From NCBI RefSeq assembly GCF_014652935.1, contig NZ_BMZT01000005.1:124001-188000 (forward strand): a DNA stretch of 64,000 nt. Direction: 5' to 3'. Shown in pieces: positions 7,933 to 16,446 of the stretch. How positions within the stretch are numbered: the first letter of the stretch is position 1; each line of letters starts with the position of its first letter. The notes under the pieces were generated by a model, which was given only the letters and a program-made list of their open reading frames with translations, did no database searches and was not told where the DNA came from. A program made the position numbers and the translations under genes. The DNA is from Luteimonas padinae (GTDB taxonomy: Bacteria > Pseudomonadota > Gammaproteobacteria > Xanthomonadales > Xanthomonadaceae).

Positions 7933-8886
7933 ATGACCGCCCAGTCCGCGAAACAGGACATGCTAACCGACGCCCTGCGCAACGCCCTGAACGATGCACA
8001 GGCGCAGGTGAATTCCCTGGTACTGGGCAAGCAGCAGGCGGTGCGCTTCGCCTTCACCGCCCTGCTCTCCGACGGCCACCTGCTGATCGAAGACCTCCCC
8101 GGCCTGGGCAAGACCACGCTGGCGCATGCGCTGGCCGCGACCCTGGGCCTGGGCTTCCAGCGCGTGCAGTTCACCTCCGACCTGCTGCCGTCGGACATCG
8201 TCGGCGTGTCGGTCTACGACGCCCAGGGCGGCGGTTTCAGCTTCCATCCCGGCCCGGTGTTCGCGCACGTGCTGCTGGCCGACGAGATCAACCGCGCGCC
8301 GCCGCGCACGCAGAGCGCGCTGCTCGAGGCCATGGCCGAGCACCAGGTCACCGTCGACGGCACCACCCATGCGCTGCCGCGGCCGTTCTTCGTCATCGCG
8401 ACCCAGAACCCGGTGGACCTGGCCGGCACCTACCCGCTGCCGGATTCCCAGCTCGACCGCTTCCTGCTGCGCCTGCAGCTGGGCTATCCCGATCCCGAGG
8501 CCGAGCGCGCGCTGCTGGCCGGCACCGATCGCCGCGACCTGATCGCGCAGGCGGTGCCCGTGCTCGGCGCCGACCAGGTGCTGCGCCTGCGCGAAGCGGT
8601 GCTTGCGGTGCATGCCAGCGACGCGCTGGTGCGCTACGTGCAGGCGCTGCTCGAACGCAGCCGCCACCACGCCGGCGTGCGCGTGGGCCTGTCGCCGCGC
8701 GCGGGCATCGCCCTGCTGCGCGCGGCACGCGCGCACGCGCTGCTGCTGGGTCGCGGCCACGTCCTGCCCGACGACATCCAGGCGCTGTTCGGCGCCGTGG
8801 CCGCGCACCGCCTGGTCGGCGATGCCGACGCCGGCGACGCCGCGGCGCTGGCGCAGGCGATCCTGCACGCCGTCGCGGTCGACTGA
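7933..8886 (+). CDS. MoxR-family AAA+ ATPase
   Basis: 317-residue MoxR-type AAA+ ATPase, thought to act as a chaperone in assembly or maturation of partner proteins, often with VWA or DUF58 proteins. It shows Walker A in LPGLGKTTLA, Walker B with LLADEINRAPPRTQSALLEAMAE, sensor-1 in FVIATQNPVDLAGTYPLP, the arginine-rich DSQLDRFLLRL and a C-terminal lid with LSPRAGIALLRAARAHA. It is first in a three-gene operon: the DUF58 gene starts 2 bp after its stop codon and the transglutaminase-like gene overlaps the next. The operon faces away from the GT39 gene, with 47 bp between the starts. Confidence 0.93.
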   Translation: MTAQSAKQDMLTDALRNALNDAQAQVNSLVLGKQQAVRFAFTALLSDGHLLIEDLPGLGKTTLAHALAATLGLGFQRVQFTSDLLPSDIVGVSVYDAQGGGFSFHPGPVFAHVLLADEINRAPPRTQSALLEAMAEHQVTVDGTTHALPRPFFVIATQNPVDLAGTYPLPDSQLDRFLLRLQLGYPDPEAERALLAGTDRRDLIAQAVPVLGADQVLRLREAVLAVHASDALVRYVQALLERSRHHAGVRVGLSPRAGIALLRAARAHALLLGRGHVLPDDIQALFGAVAAHRLVGDADAGDAAALAQAILHAVAVD

Positions 8887-8888
8887 CC

Positions 8889-9866
8889 GTGGCGGGCGGG
8901 CGGCTGTCCGGCCTGCGCGCGCGCCTGGAGGCGCTGGCGCGGCCGCGCGGGCCGGAGCCGCTGCCGGTCGTCTTCGACCGCCGCCGCATCTACGTCCTGC
9001 CCACCGCCTTCGGCGCGTTCTTCGCCGCGCTGCTGGCGGTGATGCTGGTCGGCGCGCTCAACTACAACAACAATCCCGCCCTGCTGCTGGCGCTGCTGCT
9101 GGGCGGGGCGGCCAACACCAGCCTGTTCGCCGCGCACCTGCAGCTGTCGGGGCTGGCGGTGACGGCTGTCGACGCCGATCCGGTCGCGGCTGGATCGCCG
9201 ATGGCGCTGCGCGTGCACCTGCGCGCCGATCCGGCGCGTGCGCGCCGCGGCCTGCGGCTGCGGCTGGGCGATGCCGTCGCCACGGCATCGCTGGTCGACG
9301 GCGCCGGCGAAGCGCGACTGCTCCTGCCCACGCGGCAGCGCGGCTGGCTGCACCCCGGGCGGATCACCGTGTCCACCACGCGCCCGCTCGGCATCGCGCG
9401 CGCCTGGGCCTACGCCTGGCCCCCGGCGCCGCTGCTGGTGTATCCGCGACCGGAAACCGGCGGACCACCGCTGCCGCTGGGCGCCGGCGACACGGCGCAG
9501 GCGCGCCTGCATCCCGCGGGCGACGACGTCCACCACCTGCGCGCCTACCGCCGCGGCGATTCGCGGCGCGCCATCGCCTGGAAACCCTCCGCGCGCCACG
9601 GCGCGCTGCTGGTGCGCGAGTACGAGCAGCCGCAGGGCGCCGACGTCGTGCTCGACTGGTCGACGCTGGTGTTGGCGCATGAGGACCGCATCCGCCGCCT
9701 GGCGCGCTGGGTCGACGAGGCCGAGCGCGAAGGCCGCCGCTACCGGCTGCAGCTTCCGCGGCAGGCGATCGGCCCGGCCAGCGGTCCGGCGCACCGCCAC
9801 GCCTGCCTGCGCGCGCTGGCGCTGCTGCCGCCGGCCGACCCCGACGCCGTGATCCGCCATGGCTGA
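8889..9866 (+). CDS. DUF58 domain protein
   Basis: 325-residue membrane protein of the DUF58 family, a usual partner of MoxR ATPases. Two hydrophobic helices lie near residues 40-85 (TAFGAFFAALLAVMLVGAL and the next stretch). The family signature YRRGDSRRAIAWKPSARHGALLVREYEQ is at about 225-252, where DUF58 begins; a VWA-like continuation follows (DVVLDWSTL). GTG at 8889 is the start that puts it directly after moxR. Its 3' end overlaps the TgpA-like gene by 8 bp. Molecular role unknown; the gene set suggests work on the cell envelope. Confidence 0.9.
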   Translation: MAGGRLSGLRARLEALARPRGPEPLPVVFDRRRIYVLPTAFGAFFAALLAVMLVGALNYNNNPALLLALLLGGAANTSLFAAHLQLSGLAVTAVDADPVAAGSPMALRVHLRADPARARRGLRLRLGDAVATASLVDGAGEARLLLPTRQRGWLHPGRITVSTTRPLGIARAWAYAWPPAPLLVYPRPETGGPPLPLGAGDTAQARLHPAGDDVHHLRAYRRGDSRRAIAWKPSARHGALLVREYEQPQGADVVLDWSTLVLAHEDRIRRLARWVDEAEREGRRYRLQLPRQAIGPASGPAHRHACLRALALLPPADPDAVIRHG

Positions 9867-11802
9867 GCCGCGCAGGAGCCTTCCGCTCGATCCCCAGGCA
9901 CGCGCCTGGACCCTGGCCGCGGCGGCGGCCTGCCTGCTGCCGCTGCTGCTGCAGCTGCCCGGGCCGCTGGCGGTGGGCCTGGCGGCGGTGTCGGCGATGG
10001 TGGGCGCCCTGTCCTGGTGGCGCCGGCTGCCGGCGCCGCTGCGCCTGGCGCTGTCGCTGGCGCTGGTCGCGGTGGTGCTGGCGCAGTGGCGATTCTCGTT
10101 CGGCCGCGACACCGGCTGCGCGCTGCTGGCGGCGATGCTCGCGCTCAAGCCGATGGAGCTGACGAACCTGCGCGACGCGCGCAGCCTGCTCGGTTTCGCG
10201 CTGTTCGCGCCGTTCGCGACCTTCCTGCTCGACCAGGGACCGGTGAGCCTGGTGCTGGGCCTGGCCGCGGCCCTGCTCGCGCTGGCGGCCATGCTGCGCC
10301 TGGCCGAGCTGGAAAGCGGCGAGACCGCCACGCTGCGCCCGCGCGAGCGCCTGCGCCGCGTCGGCGCCATGGTCGCGATCGGACTGCCGCTGGCGCTGGC
10401 GGTGTTCTGGCTGTTCCCGCGCATGGCGACGCCGCTGTGGGGCGTGCCCGAGCGCGCGATCAGCCGCACCGGCCTGTCCGACACCATGCGCCCCGGCGAC
10501 TGGGTCGACATGATGGCCGACGACCGGCCCGCGCTGCGTGCCACCTTCGACGGCGCCGCACCGCCGACTTCGGAGATGTACTGGCGCGGGCCGGTGCTCT
10601 GGGACTACGACGGCCGCGAGTGGAGCGCCTCGCGCTGGTTCAGCGCCCTGCCTCCGGCCGCGGTCGAACACGGCCCCGCGCGCTACAGCTACGAACTCGA
10701 GGTCGAGCCGACCGAGCGCCGCATGCTGGTCGCGCTCGAACTGCCGCTGGCAGCGCCGGACGGCGTGCACCAGGGCTACGACCACACCCTGTCCACGCGC
10801 CGCCCGCTGACCGCCATCACGCGCTGGCGCATGCAGTCGGCCGCACCGACGGTGTTCGACACCGGACTGCGGCCGGTCCTGCGCCAGGCCGCGCTGCGCC
10901 TGCCCGAGGGCTTCAACCCGCGCACCGTCGCGCTCGCCCGGCAATGGCGCGCCGAGGCCGGCGACGGCGCGCAGGCCGATGCCGCGATCGCCAACCGCGC
11001 CCTGGCGTGGATCCGCGGCGAATTCGGCTACACGCTGACCACGCCGCTGCTCGGCCGCCACGCCGTCGACGAGTTCCTGTTCGAGCAGAAGCAGGGCTTC
11101 TGCGAACACTTCAGCGGCGCCTTCGTGGTGCTGATGCGCGCGGCCGGCGTGCCGTCGCGCGTGGTGACCGGCTACGTCGGCGGCTACCGCAACCCCTTCG
11201 GCGACTACTGGATCGTGCGCAACTCCGACGCCCACGCCTGGGCCGAGGTCTGGCTGCCCGAGCGCGGCTGGGTGCGCGTGGATCCCACCGCGGCGGTGGC
11301 GCCCGAGCGCATCTACGACACCATCGCCGAGCGCGCCTCGCGCAGCCCCGGAGGCCTGCAGGCGCTCGCGCCGGTGGTCGACATCGGCGACTGGATGCGC
11401 CGCGGCTGGAACGACCTGGTGCTGGGCTTCGACGCCGGGCGCCAGCAGCGCCTGCTGCACGCTTTCGGCGCCGGCGACCTCGGCAGCCGCCAGCTGGTGC
11501 TGCTGTTCGCGCTGGTGGCCGGGCTGGCGCTGGCCGCGATGCTCTGGATGGTGGCCCGCGGCGAACGCGAGCGTGATCCCGTGCTGCGCGCCTGGCACCG
11601 GCTCGGCGCCCGCTACGCGCGACTGGGCCTGGCGCGGCATCGCCACGAGACGGCCTCCGACTGGGCCGCGCGCGTGGTCGCGCTGCGCCCGCGCTCGGCG
11701 GCGCTGCTGCCGCTCACCGCGCGCTTCAGCGATTGGCGCTACGCTCCGGCCCAGGACGGCGTACGCGACCTGCTGCGCGACCTGCGCGCCCACCGGCCGT
11801 GA
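9859..11802 (+). CDS. tgpA: TgpA-type transglutaminase-like membrane protein
   Basis: 647-residue inner-membrane protein with about six N-terminal helices (residues 15-180), a periplasmic transglutaminase-like core, one more helix at about 550-570 and a short cytoplasmic tail. The conserved segment FPRMATPLWG and YWRGPVLWDYDGREW are typical of the DUF3488-transglutaminase group that includes Pseudomonas aeruginosa TgpA. The catalytic triad is intact: Cys415 in KQGFCEHFSG, His459 in SDAHAWAEVW, Asp475 in VDPTAA. The substrate is not known from sequence; the TgpA group is essential or important for viability in Pseudomonas. It ends the moxR-DUF58-tgpA operon. Confidence 0.92.
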   Translation: MAEPRRSLPLDPQARAWTLAAAAACLLPLLLQLPGPLAVGLAAVSAMVGALSWWRRLPAPLRLALSLALVAVVLAQWRFSFGRDTGCALLAAMLALKPMELTNLRDARSLLGFALFAPFATFLLDQGPVSLVLGLAAALLALAAMLRLAELESGETATLRPRERLRRVGAMVAIGLPLALAVFWLFPRMATPLWGVPERAISRTGLSDTMRPGDWVDMMADDRPALRATFDGAAPPTSEMYWRGPVLWDYDGREWSASRWFSALPPAAVEHGPARYSYELEVEPTERRMLVALELPLAAPDGVHQGYDHTLSTRRPLTAITRWRMQSAAPTVFDTGLRPVLRQAALRLPEGFNPRTVALARQWRAEAGDGAQADAAIANRALAWIRGEFGYTLTTPLLGRHAVDEFLFEQKQGFCEHFSGAFVVLMRAAGVPSRVVTGYVGGYRNPFGDYWIVRNSDAHAWAEVWLPERGWVRVDPTAAVAPERIYDTIAERASRSPGGLQALAPVVDIGDWMRRGWNDLVLGFDAGRQQRLLHAFGAGDLGSRQLVLLFALVAGLALAAMLWMVARGERERDPVLRAWHRLGARYARLGLARHRHETASDWAARVVALRPRSAALLPLTARFSDWRYAPAQDGVRDLLRDLRAHRP

Positions 11803-11837
11803 CCACGGCCCAAGCCCGGACCCGAATGGAGACCCCC

Positions 11838-12317
11838 ATGCGCACCACCCTTCTCGCCCTGGCCGCGATCGCGCTGCTCGGCGCATGCGCGTCGCAGCCG
11901 AAGCCCCTGCAGGGCGAATACGCCGCGCTGACGCCGCGCGACGCCGCCGAAACCGACGCCACCGGCAGCCCCGTGCGCTGGGGCGGACGCATCGTCCAGG
12001 TCGAGCCGCGCGCCGACAGCACCTGCTTCGAGATGGTGTCCACGCGCCTGGACCACTACGGGCGCCCGTACTGGGCGAGCGACGACACCGGCGGCCGCTT
12101 CATCGCCTGCCGCGCCGGCTTCTACGACCCGGCGGTGTTCGAAGTGAACCGCGAAGTGACCTTCACCGGCCGCCTGGCCGGGCACGAGAGCCGCAGCATC
12201 GGCGGCTACAGCTACCGCTTCCCGCTGGTGGACGCGGACATCGTCTACCTGTGGCCCAAGCGCGAGCGCAGCCTGGTCACGCGGCCGGCGCCGTGGCCGT
12301 GGTGGGGTTACTGGTAG
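11838..12317 (+). CDS. Slp-family outer membrane lipoprotein
   Basis: 159-residue lipoprotein. Signal peptide MRTTLLALAAIALLGAC carries a lipobox (LGAC) with Cys17 as the lipidation site; the residues after Cys are Ala-Ser, so outer-membrane sorting is expected. The mature part resembles the Slp family: VRWGGRIVQVEPRADSTCFEMVS, then WASDDTGGRFIACRAGFYDPAVF and REVTFTGRLAGHES, ending in PWPWWGYW. The ATG at 11838 is preferred over the one at 11826 because GGAG lies 6 bp before it. It follows tgpA by 35 bp and may belong to that operon. Confidence 0.85.
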   Translation: MRTTLLALAAIALLGACASQPKPLQGEYAALTPRDAAETDATGSPVRWGGRIVQVEPRADSTCFEMVSTRLDHYGRPYWASDDTGGRFIACRAGFYDPAVFEVNREVTFTGRLAGHESRSIGGYSYRFPLVDADIVYLWPKRERSLVTRPAPWPWWGYW

Positions 12318-12334
12318 GAGCCGCCACGGCGGCG
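12312..12334. repeat. Solitary REP-like unit, GTAGGAGC type (degenerate)
   Basis: The sequence GTAGGAGCCGCCACGGCGGC followed by GAC resembles the better-preserved GTAGGAGCGGCTACAGCCGCGAC units at 35581-35687. It keeps the GTAGGAGC head and the GCGAC tail with a self-complementary GCCGCC/GGCGGC core. It overlaps the stop codon (TAG) of the Slp-like gene. Confidence 0.5.
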
Positions 12335-12353
12335 ACGTGTCGCGCCTGGTGCG

Positions 12354-12701
12354 TCAGCCGGACGTGCCGAAGCGGCCCAGCGGCGCACCCGCCAGCAGGT
12401 GCAGGTGGATCTGGAACACCGTCTGCCCGCCGTCCTCGTTGCAGTTCATGACGATGCGGTAGCCGTCCTCGGCGAAGCCTTCCCGCTTCGCGTATGCCGC
12501 CGCGGCCACCGCCAGGCGTCCGACGACTTCGGCCTGGTCCGGCGCCAGGTCGTTGAGCGTGGCGACGTCGACCTTGGGCACGAACAGCACGTGCACCGGC
12601 GCCTGCGGCGCGATGTCGCGGAAGGCGATCAGGTGCTCGTCCTCGTAGACGATGTCGGCGGGGAGTTCGCGGTTGATGATGCGGTGGAAGATGGTGCTCA
12701 T
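12354..12701 (-). CDS. HIT-family nucleotide hydrolase (HinT-like)
   Basis: 115-residue histidine-triad protein of the HINT branch, which hydrolyses purine nucleoside phosphoramidates and aminoacyl-adenylates. The start MSTIFHRIINRELPADIVYED and HVLFVPK segments are typical. The active-site strand reads GGQTVFQIHLHLLAG: the first His of the His-x-His-x-His triad is Gln, while the second (nucleophile) and third His remain. It is convergent with the Slp-like gene and about 100 bp downstream of recR. Confidence 0.9.
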   Translation of the reverse strand: MSTIFHRIINRELPADIVYEDEHLIAFRDIAPQAPVHVLFVPKVDVATLNDLAPDQAEVVGRLAVAAAAYAKREGFAEDGYRIVMNCNEDGGQTVFQIHLHLLAGAPLGRFGTSG

Positions 12702-12809
12702 CGCGAAGGACCTGGCAGCGGACGTTGCCGCGATGGTAGCGCTTCGCTTCCGTCGGCACGCCGCTGCGGCGCTGCCGCGGCGCCGGCTGCAGGCCTCAGG
12801 CCGCAGGGC

Positions 12810-13406
12810 TCAGGCCATCTCGCCGCGGCTGCCAAACGCATGCGACAGCGTGCCGCGGTCGACGTACTCCAGCTCCCCGCCCAGCGGCAGGCCGTGCGCG
12901 GGGCGGCTGGGGCGCACGCCGTGCTGGCGCGCGAGCTGCGCCAGGTAGTGCGCGGTGGCCTCGCCTTCCACCGTGGGGTTGGTGGCGATGATCAGTTCCT
13001 GCACCTCGCCCTCGGCGAGGCGCTCGCCGAGCAGGTGCAGGCCGAGTTCGCGCGGGCCGACGCCGTCGAGCGGACTCAGCCGGCCCTGCAGCACGAAGTA
13101 CAGGCCGCGGTAGCCGGTGGCCTGTTCGATCGCCAGGCGGTCGGCGGGTGATTCCACCGCGCACAGCAGGTGCGCATCGCGCGAGACGCTGGCGCAGGTC
13201 GGGCACAGCGGCGTCTCGCTGAAATCGCGGCAGCGCTCGCAGTGGCCGATCTTCTCCACGGCTTCGCCCAGCACCGCGGCCAGGCGCCGGCCGCCGTCGC
13301 GCCCGCGCTCGAGCACGTGGTAGGCCATGCGCTGCGCGGTCTTCTGGCCGACGCCGGGCAGCACCCGGAAGGCCTCGACCAGCTGTTCGAGGAGGGGAAC
13401 GCTCAT
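12810..13406 (-). CDS. recR: Recombination protein RecR
   Basis: 198-residue RecR, the partner of RecF/RecO in gap repair and RecA loading. It has the N-terminal helix-hairpin-helix ([17 protein letters not shown]), the four-Cys zinc finger ([16 protein letters not shown]), the Toprim domain with [14 protein letters not shown] and [21 protein letters not shown], and the C-terminal [17 protein letters not shown] that ends in the GTL segment. Length is normal. It forms the dnaX-ybaB-recR series found across gammaproteobacteria; 69 bp separate it from ybaB. Confidence 0.97.
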   Translation of the reverse strand: MSVPLLEQLVEAFRVLPGVGQKTAQRMAYHVLERGRDGGRRLAAVLGEAVEKIGHCERCRDFSETPLCPTCASVSRDAHLLCAVESPADRLAIEQATGYRGLYFVLQGRLSPLDGVGPRELGLHLLGERLAEGEVQELIIATNPTVEGEATAHYLAQLARQHGVRPSRPAHGLPLGGELEYVDRGTLSHAFGSRGEMA

Positions 13407-13475
13407 CGGGGTACGTTCACAAGGGCATGTTCACAGGGCTCGCTCATGCCACACGAGCGCTTCGGACGCGCCTGC

Positions 13476-13796
13476 TCAGAACGGCATCTTCATGCCGGGC
13501 GGCAGCGGCATGCCGGCGGTGGCCGCGCCCATCCGCGCCTGCGACTCGGCATCGACCTTGTTGCTGGCGTCGTTGAAGGCGGCCGCGATCAGGTCCTCGG
13601 CCATTTCCGGATCCGCCAGCACGCTGGGATCGATGCGCACCTTGCGGCACTCCTTGGTGCCGCTGAGGGTGACGCTGACCATGCCGCCGCCGGCGCTGCC
13701 GGTGACTTCGAGGTTGGACAGTTCGGCCTGCGCCTTCTGCAGGTTTTCCTGCATCTTCTGCGCCTGCTGCATCAGCTGGGCGATGTTTCCACGCAT
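13476..13796 (-). CDS. ybaB: YbaB/EbfC nucleoid-associated protein
   Basis: 106-residue YbaB/EbfC family DNA-binding protein. It begins [26 protein letters not shown], the family's N-terminal helix, then [29 protein letters not shown] and a C-terminal helix with [11 protein letters not shown]. It is 1 bp from the dnaX stop codon, so the pair is translated from one message. It binds DNA as a tweezer-like dimer (known of the family) and is always found beside dnaX and recR. Confidence 0.96.
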   Translation of the reverse strand: MRGNIAQLMQQAQKMQENLQKAQAELSNLEVTGSAGGGMVSVTLSGTKECRKVRIDPSVLADPEMAEDLIAAAFNDASNKVDAESQARMGAATAGMPLPPGMKMPF

Positions 13797-13797
13797 G

Positions 13798-15642
13798 TCA
13801 GTGCTCCTGTTCCTGGATCGGTCGTATCGAATCCGGCACCAGGCGCGCGCCCTGCTCCACCAGGCGGCGCACGTGCGGATCGTTGTGGAAGGCGGCTTCG
13901 GCGGCGCCCTGGCGTTCATCGCGCACGCGCTCGTTGCGCGCGTGCAGGGTGTCGCCGGCGGGCGCGCCGGCCTCGAAGCGGATCTGCGGCGGCGCGCCCC
14001 AGCGCGCGCCCAGCGCAGCGGCCAGCTGCTGCACCAGGAAGGGCGCGCGCAGGTGGTCGTCGGACTCGGGCAGCGACAGACGCAGCACCTCGCCCTCGCG
14101 CGCGATGAACGCCGAACTGGCGGCCAGCTCGCGCACCGGGCCGCGGAGGTCCAGCGCGGCGACCAGGTCGGGCCAGGTTCCGGCATCGAGCGACGCAGCC
14201 ATCGCCCCGGCGGGTGCCGGCGACACCGGCGCGGCGGCGGCAGGCGGGGGCGAGGGGCGCGCGGGCGCGGCGGCCGGCGCGCGAGGCGCCTCGGCACGCT
14301 GCGGCGGCACTTCCGGCCACGGCGGCGCATCGTCGAACGGCGCAGGCGCCGGACGGTGCGGGGGCGGCGGGGGCGGCGATGGCGCTGGCGACGGCATCGA
14401 TGGCGGGCGGGCCGGCCCGTCCGCGCGCGCCGACGCCGCGCCTTCGAGCGCCGCACGCGCGGCCGCGGCGGCCGAGCGGCCCGAACCTGCCCCCGCACCG
14501 GCGCCGCTGGCGGCGCTCCCGCCCGCGCCGGGCGATGCGCCCGTCCCCGCCTCTCCCGGCCGGAACGCCAGCATGCGCAGCAGGCTCATCTCGAAGCCCA
14601 CCCGCGCGCTTGGTGCCAGGTTGATGTCGCGGCGGCCGGACACCGCCATCTGGTACCAGAGCTGCACCAGCTCCGGACGCAGCGACGCGGCCAATGCATC
14701 GACATCGATGCCATCGGCCTCGACCTCGCTGCCCGGCACCAGCTGCTTCACCTGTATGCGGTGCAGGGCTTCGGCCAATGCGTCCAGCACGCCGCCCCAG
14801 TCCGGCGAGAAGCCCGCCAGCACCTCGATCGTCGCCATCAGCCCGGCGCCGTCGTCCTCTGAAAGCGCGGCGAGCAGGGCCGCCACCCGGGTGCGGTCGA
14901 CCGAGCCGAGCATGGTCGCGACCGCCTGGTCGGTGAGCGCGCTGCCGGCGCCGGCGCCGCTGTAGGCGATCGCCTGGTCGAGCAGCGACAGCCCGTCGCG
15001 CAGGCTGCCGTCGGCCGCCTTCGCCAGCTGGCGCACCGCGCCAGCCTCGGCCTCGATGCCCTCGGCGCCGAGGATCTTCGCGATCTGGCCGCGGATCTGC
15101 TCCTCCTCCAGGCGCTTGAGGTTGAACTGCAGGCAGCGCGACAGCACCGTCACCAGCAGCTTCTGCGGGTCGGTGGTCGCGAACAGGAACTTGACGTGCT
15201 CCGGCGGCTCCTCGAGCGTCTTCAGCAGCGCGTTGAACGCCGCCTTCGAGAGCATGTGCACTTCGTCGATCAGGTAGACCTTGTAGCGGCCGCGCGAGGG
15301 CATGTACTGCGCGTTGTCGATCAGGTCGCGGACGTTGTCGACGCCGGTGTTCGACGCCGCGTCGATCTCGAGCAGGTCGATGTAGCGGCCGGCGTCGATG
15401 GCCTGGCAGGTCTCGCACTCGCCGCAGGGGTCGCTGGAGGCGCCGCGCTCGCAGTTCAGGCTCTTGGCGAAGATCCGCGCGATCGTGGTCTTGCCCACGC
15501 CGCGCGTGCCGGTGAACAGGAAGGCGTGGTGGACGCGGCCGGAATCGAGCGCGTTGACCAGGGCGCGGACCACGTGTTCCTGGCCCACCAGCTCGGCGAA
15601 CCGCTTCGGGCGCCACTTGCGGGCGAGGACGAGGTAGGACAT
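13798..15642 (-). CDS. dnaX: DNA polymerase III subunit tau/gamma
   Basis: 614-residue clamp-loader subunit. The AAA+ part (about residues 1-240) has Walker [10 protein letters not shown], the four-Cys zinc module in [16 protein letters not shown], Walker [12 protein letters not shown] and SRC (sensor 1). Domain III follows to about 370. Then comes a low-complexity Ala/Pro/Gly linker (about 380-495, [13 protein letters not shown]) before the tau-specific C-terminal domains. The ATG at 15640-15642 gives [15 protein letters not shown], the standard start. I see no A-rich slippery run like the E. coli gamma frameshift site, so a separate gamma form is not evident. Stop codon is next to ybaB. Confidence 0.97.
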   Translation of the reverse strand: MSYLVLARKWRPKRFAELVGQEHVVRALVNALDSGRVHHAFLFTGTRGVGKTTIARIFAKSLNCERGASSDPCGECETCQAIDAGRYIDLLEIDAASNTGVDNVRDLIDNAQYMPSRGRYKVYLIDEVHMLSKAAFNALLKTLEEPPEHVKFLFATTDPQKLLVTVLSRCLQFNLKRLEEEQIRGQIAKILGAEGIEAEAGAVRQLAKAADGSLRDGLSLLDQAIAYSGAGAGSALTDQAVATMLGSVDRTRVAALLAALSEDDGAGLMATIEVLAGFSPDWGGVLDALAEALHRIQVKQLVPGSEVEADGIDVDALAASLRPELVQLWYQMAVSGRRDINLAPSARVGFEMSLLRMLAFRPGEAGTGASPGAGGSAASGAGAGAGSGRSAAAAARAALEGAASARADGPARPPSMPSPAPSPPPPPPHRPAPAPFDDAPPWPEVPPQRAEAPRAPAAAPARPSPPPAAAAPVSPAPAGAMAASLDAGTWPDLVAALDLRGPVRELAASSAFIAREGEVLRLSLPESDDHLRAPFLVQQLAAALGARWGAPPQIRFEAGAPAGDTLHARNERVRDERQGAAEAAFHNDPHVRRLVEQGARLVPDSIRPIQEQEH

Positions 15643-15850
15643 GCGGTCATTCTGCCACGCTGGCCGAAGCGGGCGACGACCGAGTAAGGCGGAGGTGGGG
15701 AAAAGCGTCGCGCCTTCCGCCTTGTCGGCTGACCGGCCGTACCGTGTGCCTCCGCGCTCCGGTATTCCTTGTCCCCGCCAGCCCCGGGAGGATAGAATTC
15801 CGGGTCCCGTACGGTCGCGCCAAGGCAGGCACAGCGTACGGACCAGGTGC

Positions 15851-15943
15851 GGAGAGGTGTCCGAGTGGTTGAAGGAGCACGCCTGGAAAGTGTGTAAGCG
15901 TCTAAACCGCGCTTCGGGGGTTCGAATCCCCCTCTCTCCGCCA
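15851..15943 (+). tRNA. tRNA-Ser(GGA)
   Basis: Class II tRNA with a long variable arm: 5' GGAGAGG pairs with 3' CCTCTCC, the T loop GGTTCGAATCC is standard, and CCA is encoded. The anticodon loop CTGGAAA gives GGA (Ser). It lies about 200 bp upstream of the dnaX start on the other strand, as a single gene. Confidence 0.96.
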
Positions 15944-16029
15944 GTTTTCGCAACAGCCTGCGGCTCCGGCCAAGCAGTTCCGGCCCCCACCCTGCCCGAA
16001 GACCTCCTGCGCCTGATGTTCCGGAGGGA

Positions 16030-16446
16030 TCAGCAGCGCCCCGGCCCGCCGTGCTCCAGTCCCGCCAGGATCGGGCAATCCGGGCGATCGTCGCCGGCGC
16101 AGGCATCGACCAGCTCCTGCAGCGTGTCCACCATCTGCTGCAGCTGTTCCATGCGCCCGCGCAGCTCGCCGATATGCGCCCGGGCGAGCTTGCGGACATC
16201 GGCGCTGTGCCGCGAGCGGTCGTTCCACAGCCCGAGCAGTTCCGAGATCTCCGCCATCTGGAAACCCAGGTCGCGTGCCCGGCGCACGAAGCGCAGCCGG
16301 TGCACGTCGGCGTCCGAGTAGATGCGGTAGCCGGCCGCGGTCCGGTCCGCGGGCGGCAACAGGCCGTTGCTCTCGTAGTAGCGGATCATCTTGGCCGACA
16401 CGCCGGAGGCGCGGGCCGCCTGGCCGATGTTCATCTCGCTGTCCAT
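16030..16446 (-). CDS. cueR: Cu(I)-responsive MerR-family regulator CueR
   Basis: 138-residue MerR-family activator of copper efflux. The N-terminal winged helix is MNIGQAARASGVSAKMIRYYESNGLLPPADRTAAGYRIYSDAD; a dimerisation helix follows. The metal loop DACAGDDRPDC places Cys116 and Cys124 eight residues apart, as in CueR/HmrR (CxGDDxxDCPI), which senses monovalent copper, silver or gold. The start ATG overlaps the copA stop by one base, so it is translated from the copA message; a CueR-type operator precedes copA. A final C-terminal Cys is present. Confidence 0.94.
   Translation of the reverse strand: MDSEMNIGQAARASGVSAKMIRYYESNGLLPPADRTAAGYRIYSDADVHRLRFVRRARDLGFQMAEISELLGLWNDRSRHSADVRKLARAHIGELRGRMEQLQQMVDTLQELVDACAGDDRPDCPILAGLEHGGPGRC

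Noticed and set aside
13798-15642. Programmed frameshift for a gamma form of DnaX
   Set aside because: I saw no A-rich slippery run with a downstream stop as in E. coli; cannot be decided by eye.
15642-15990. N-terminal extension of dnaX
   Set aside because: The extension reads through tRNA-Ser; the standard start [10 protein letters not shown] is at 15642.
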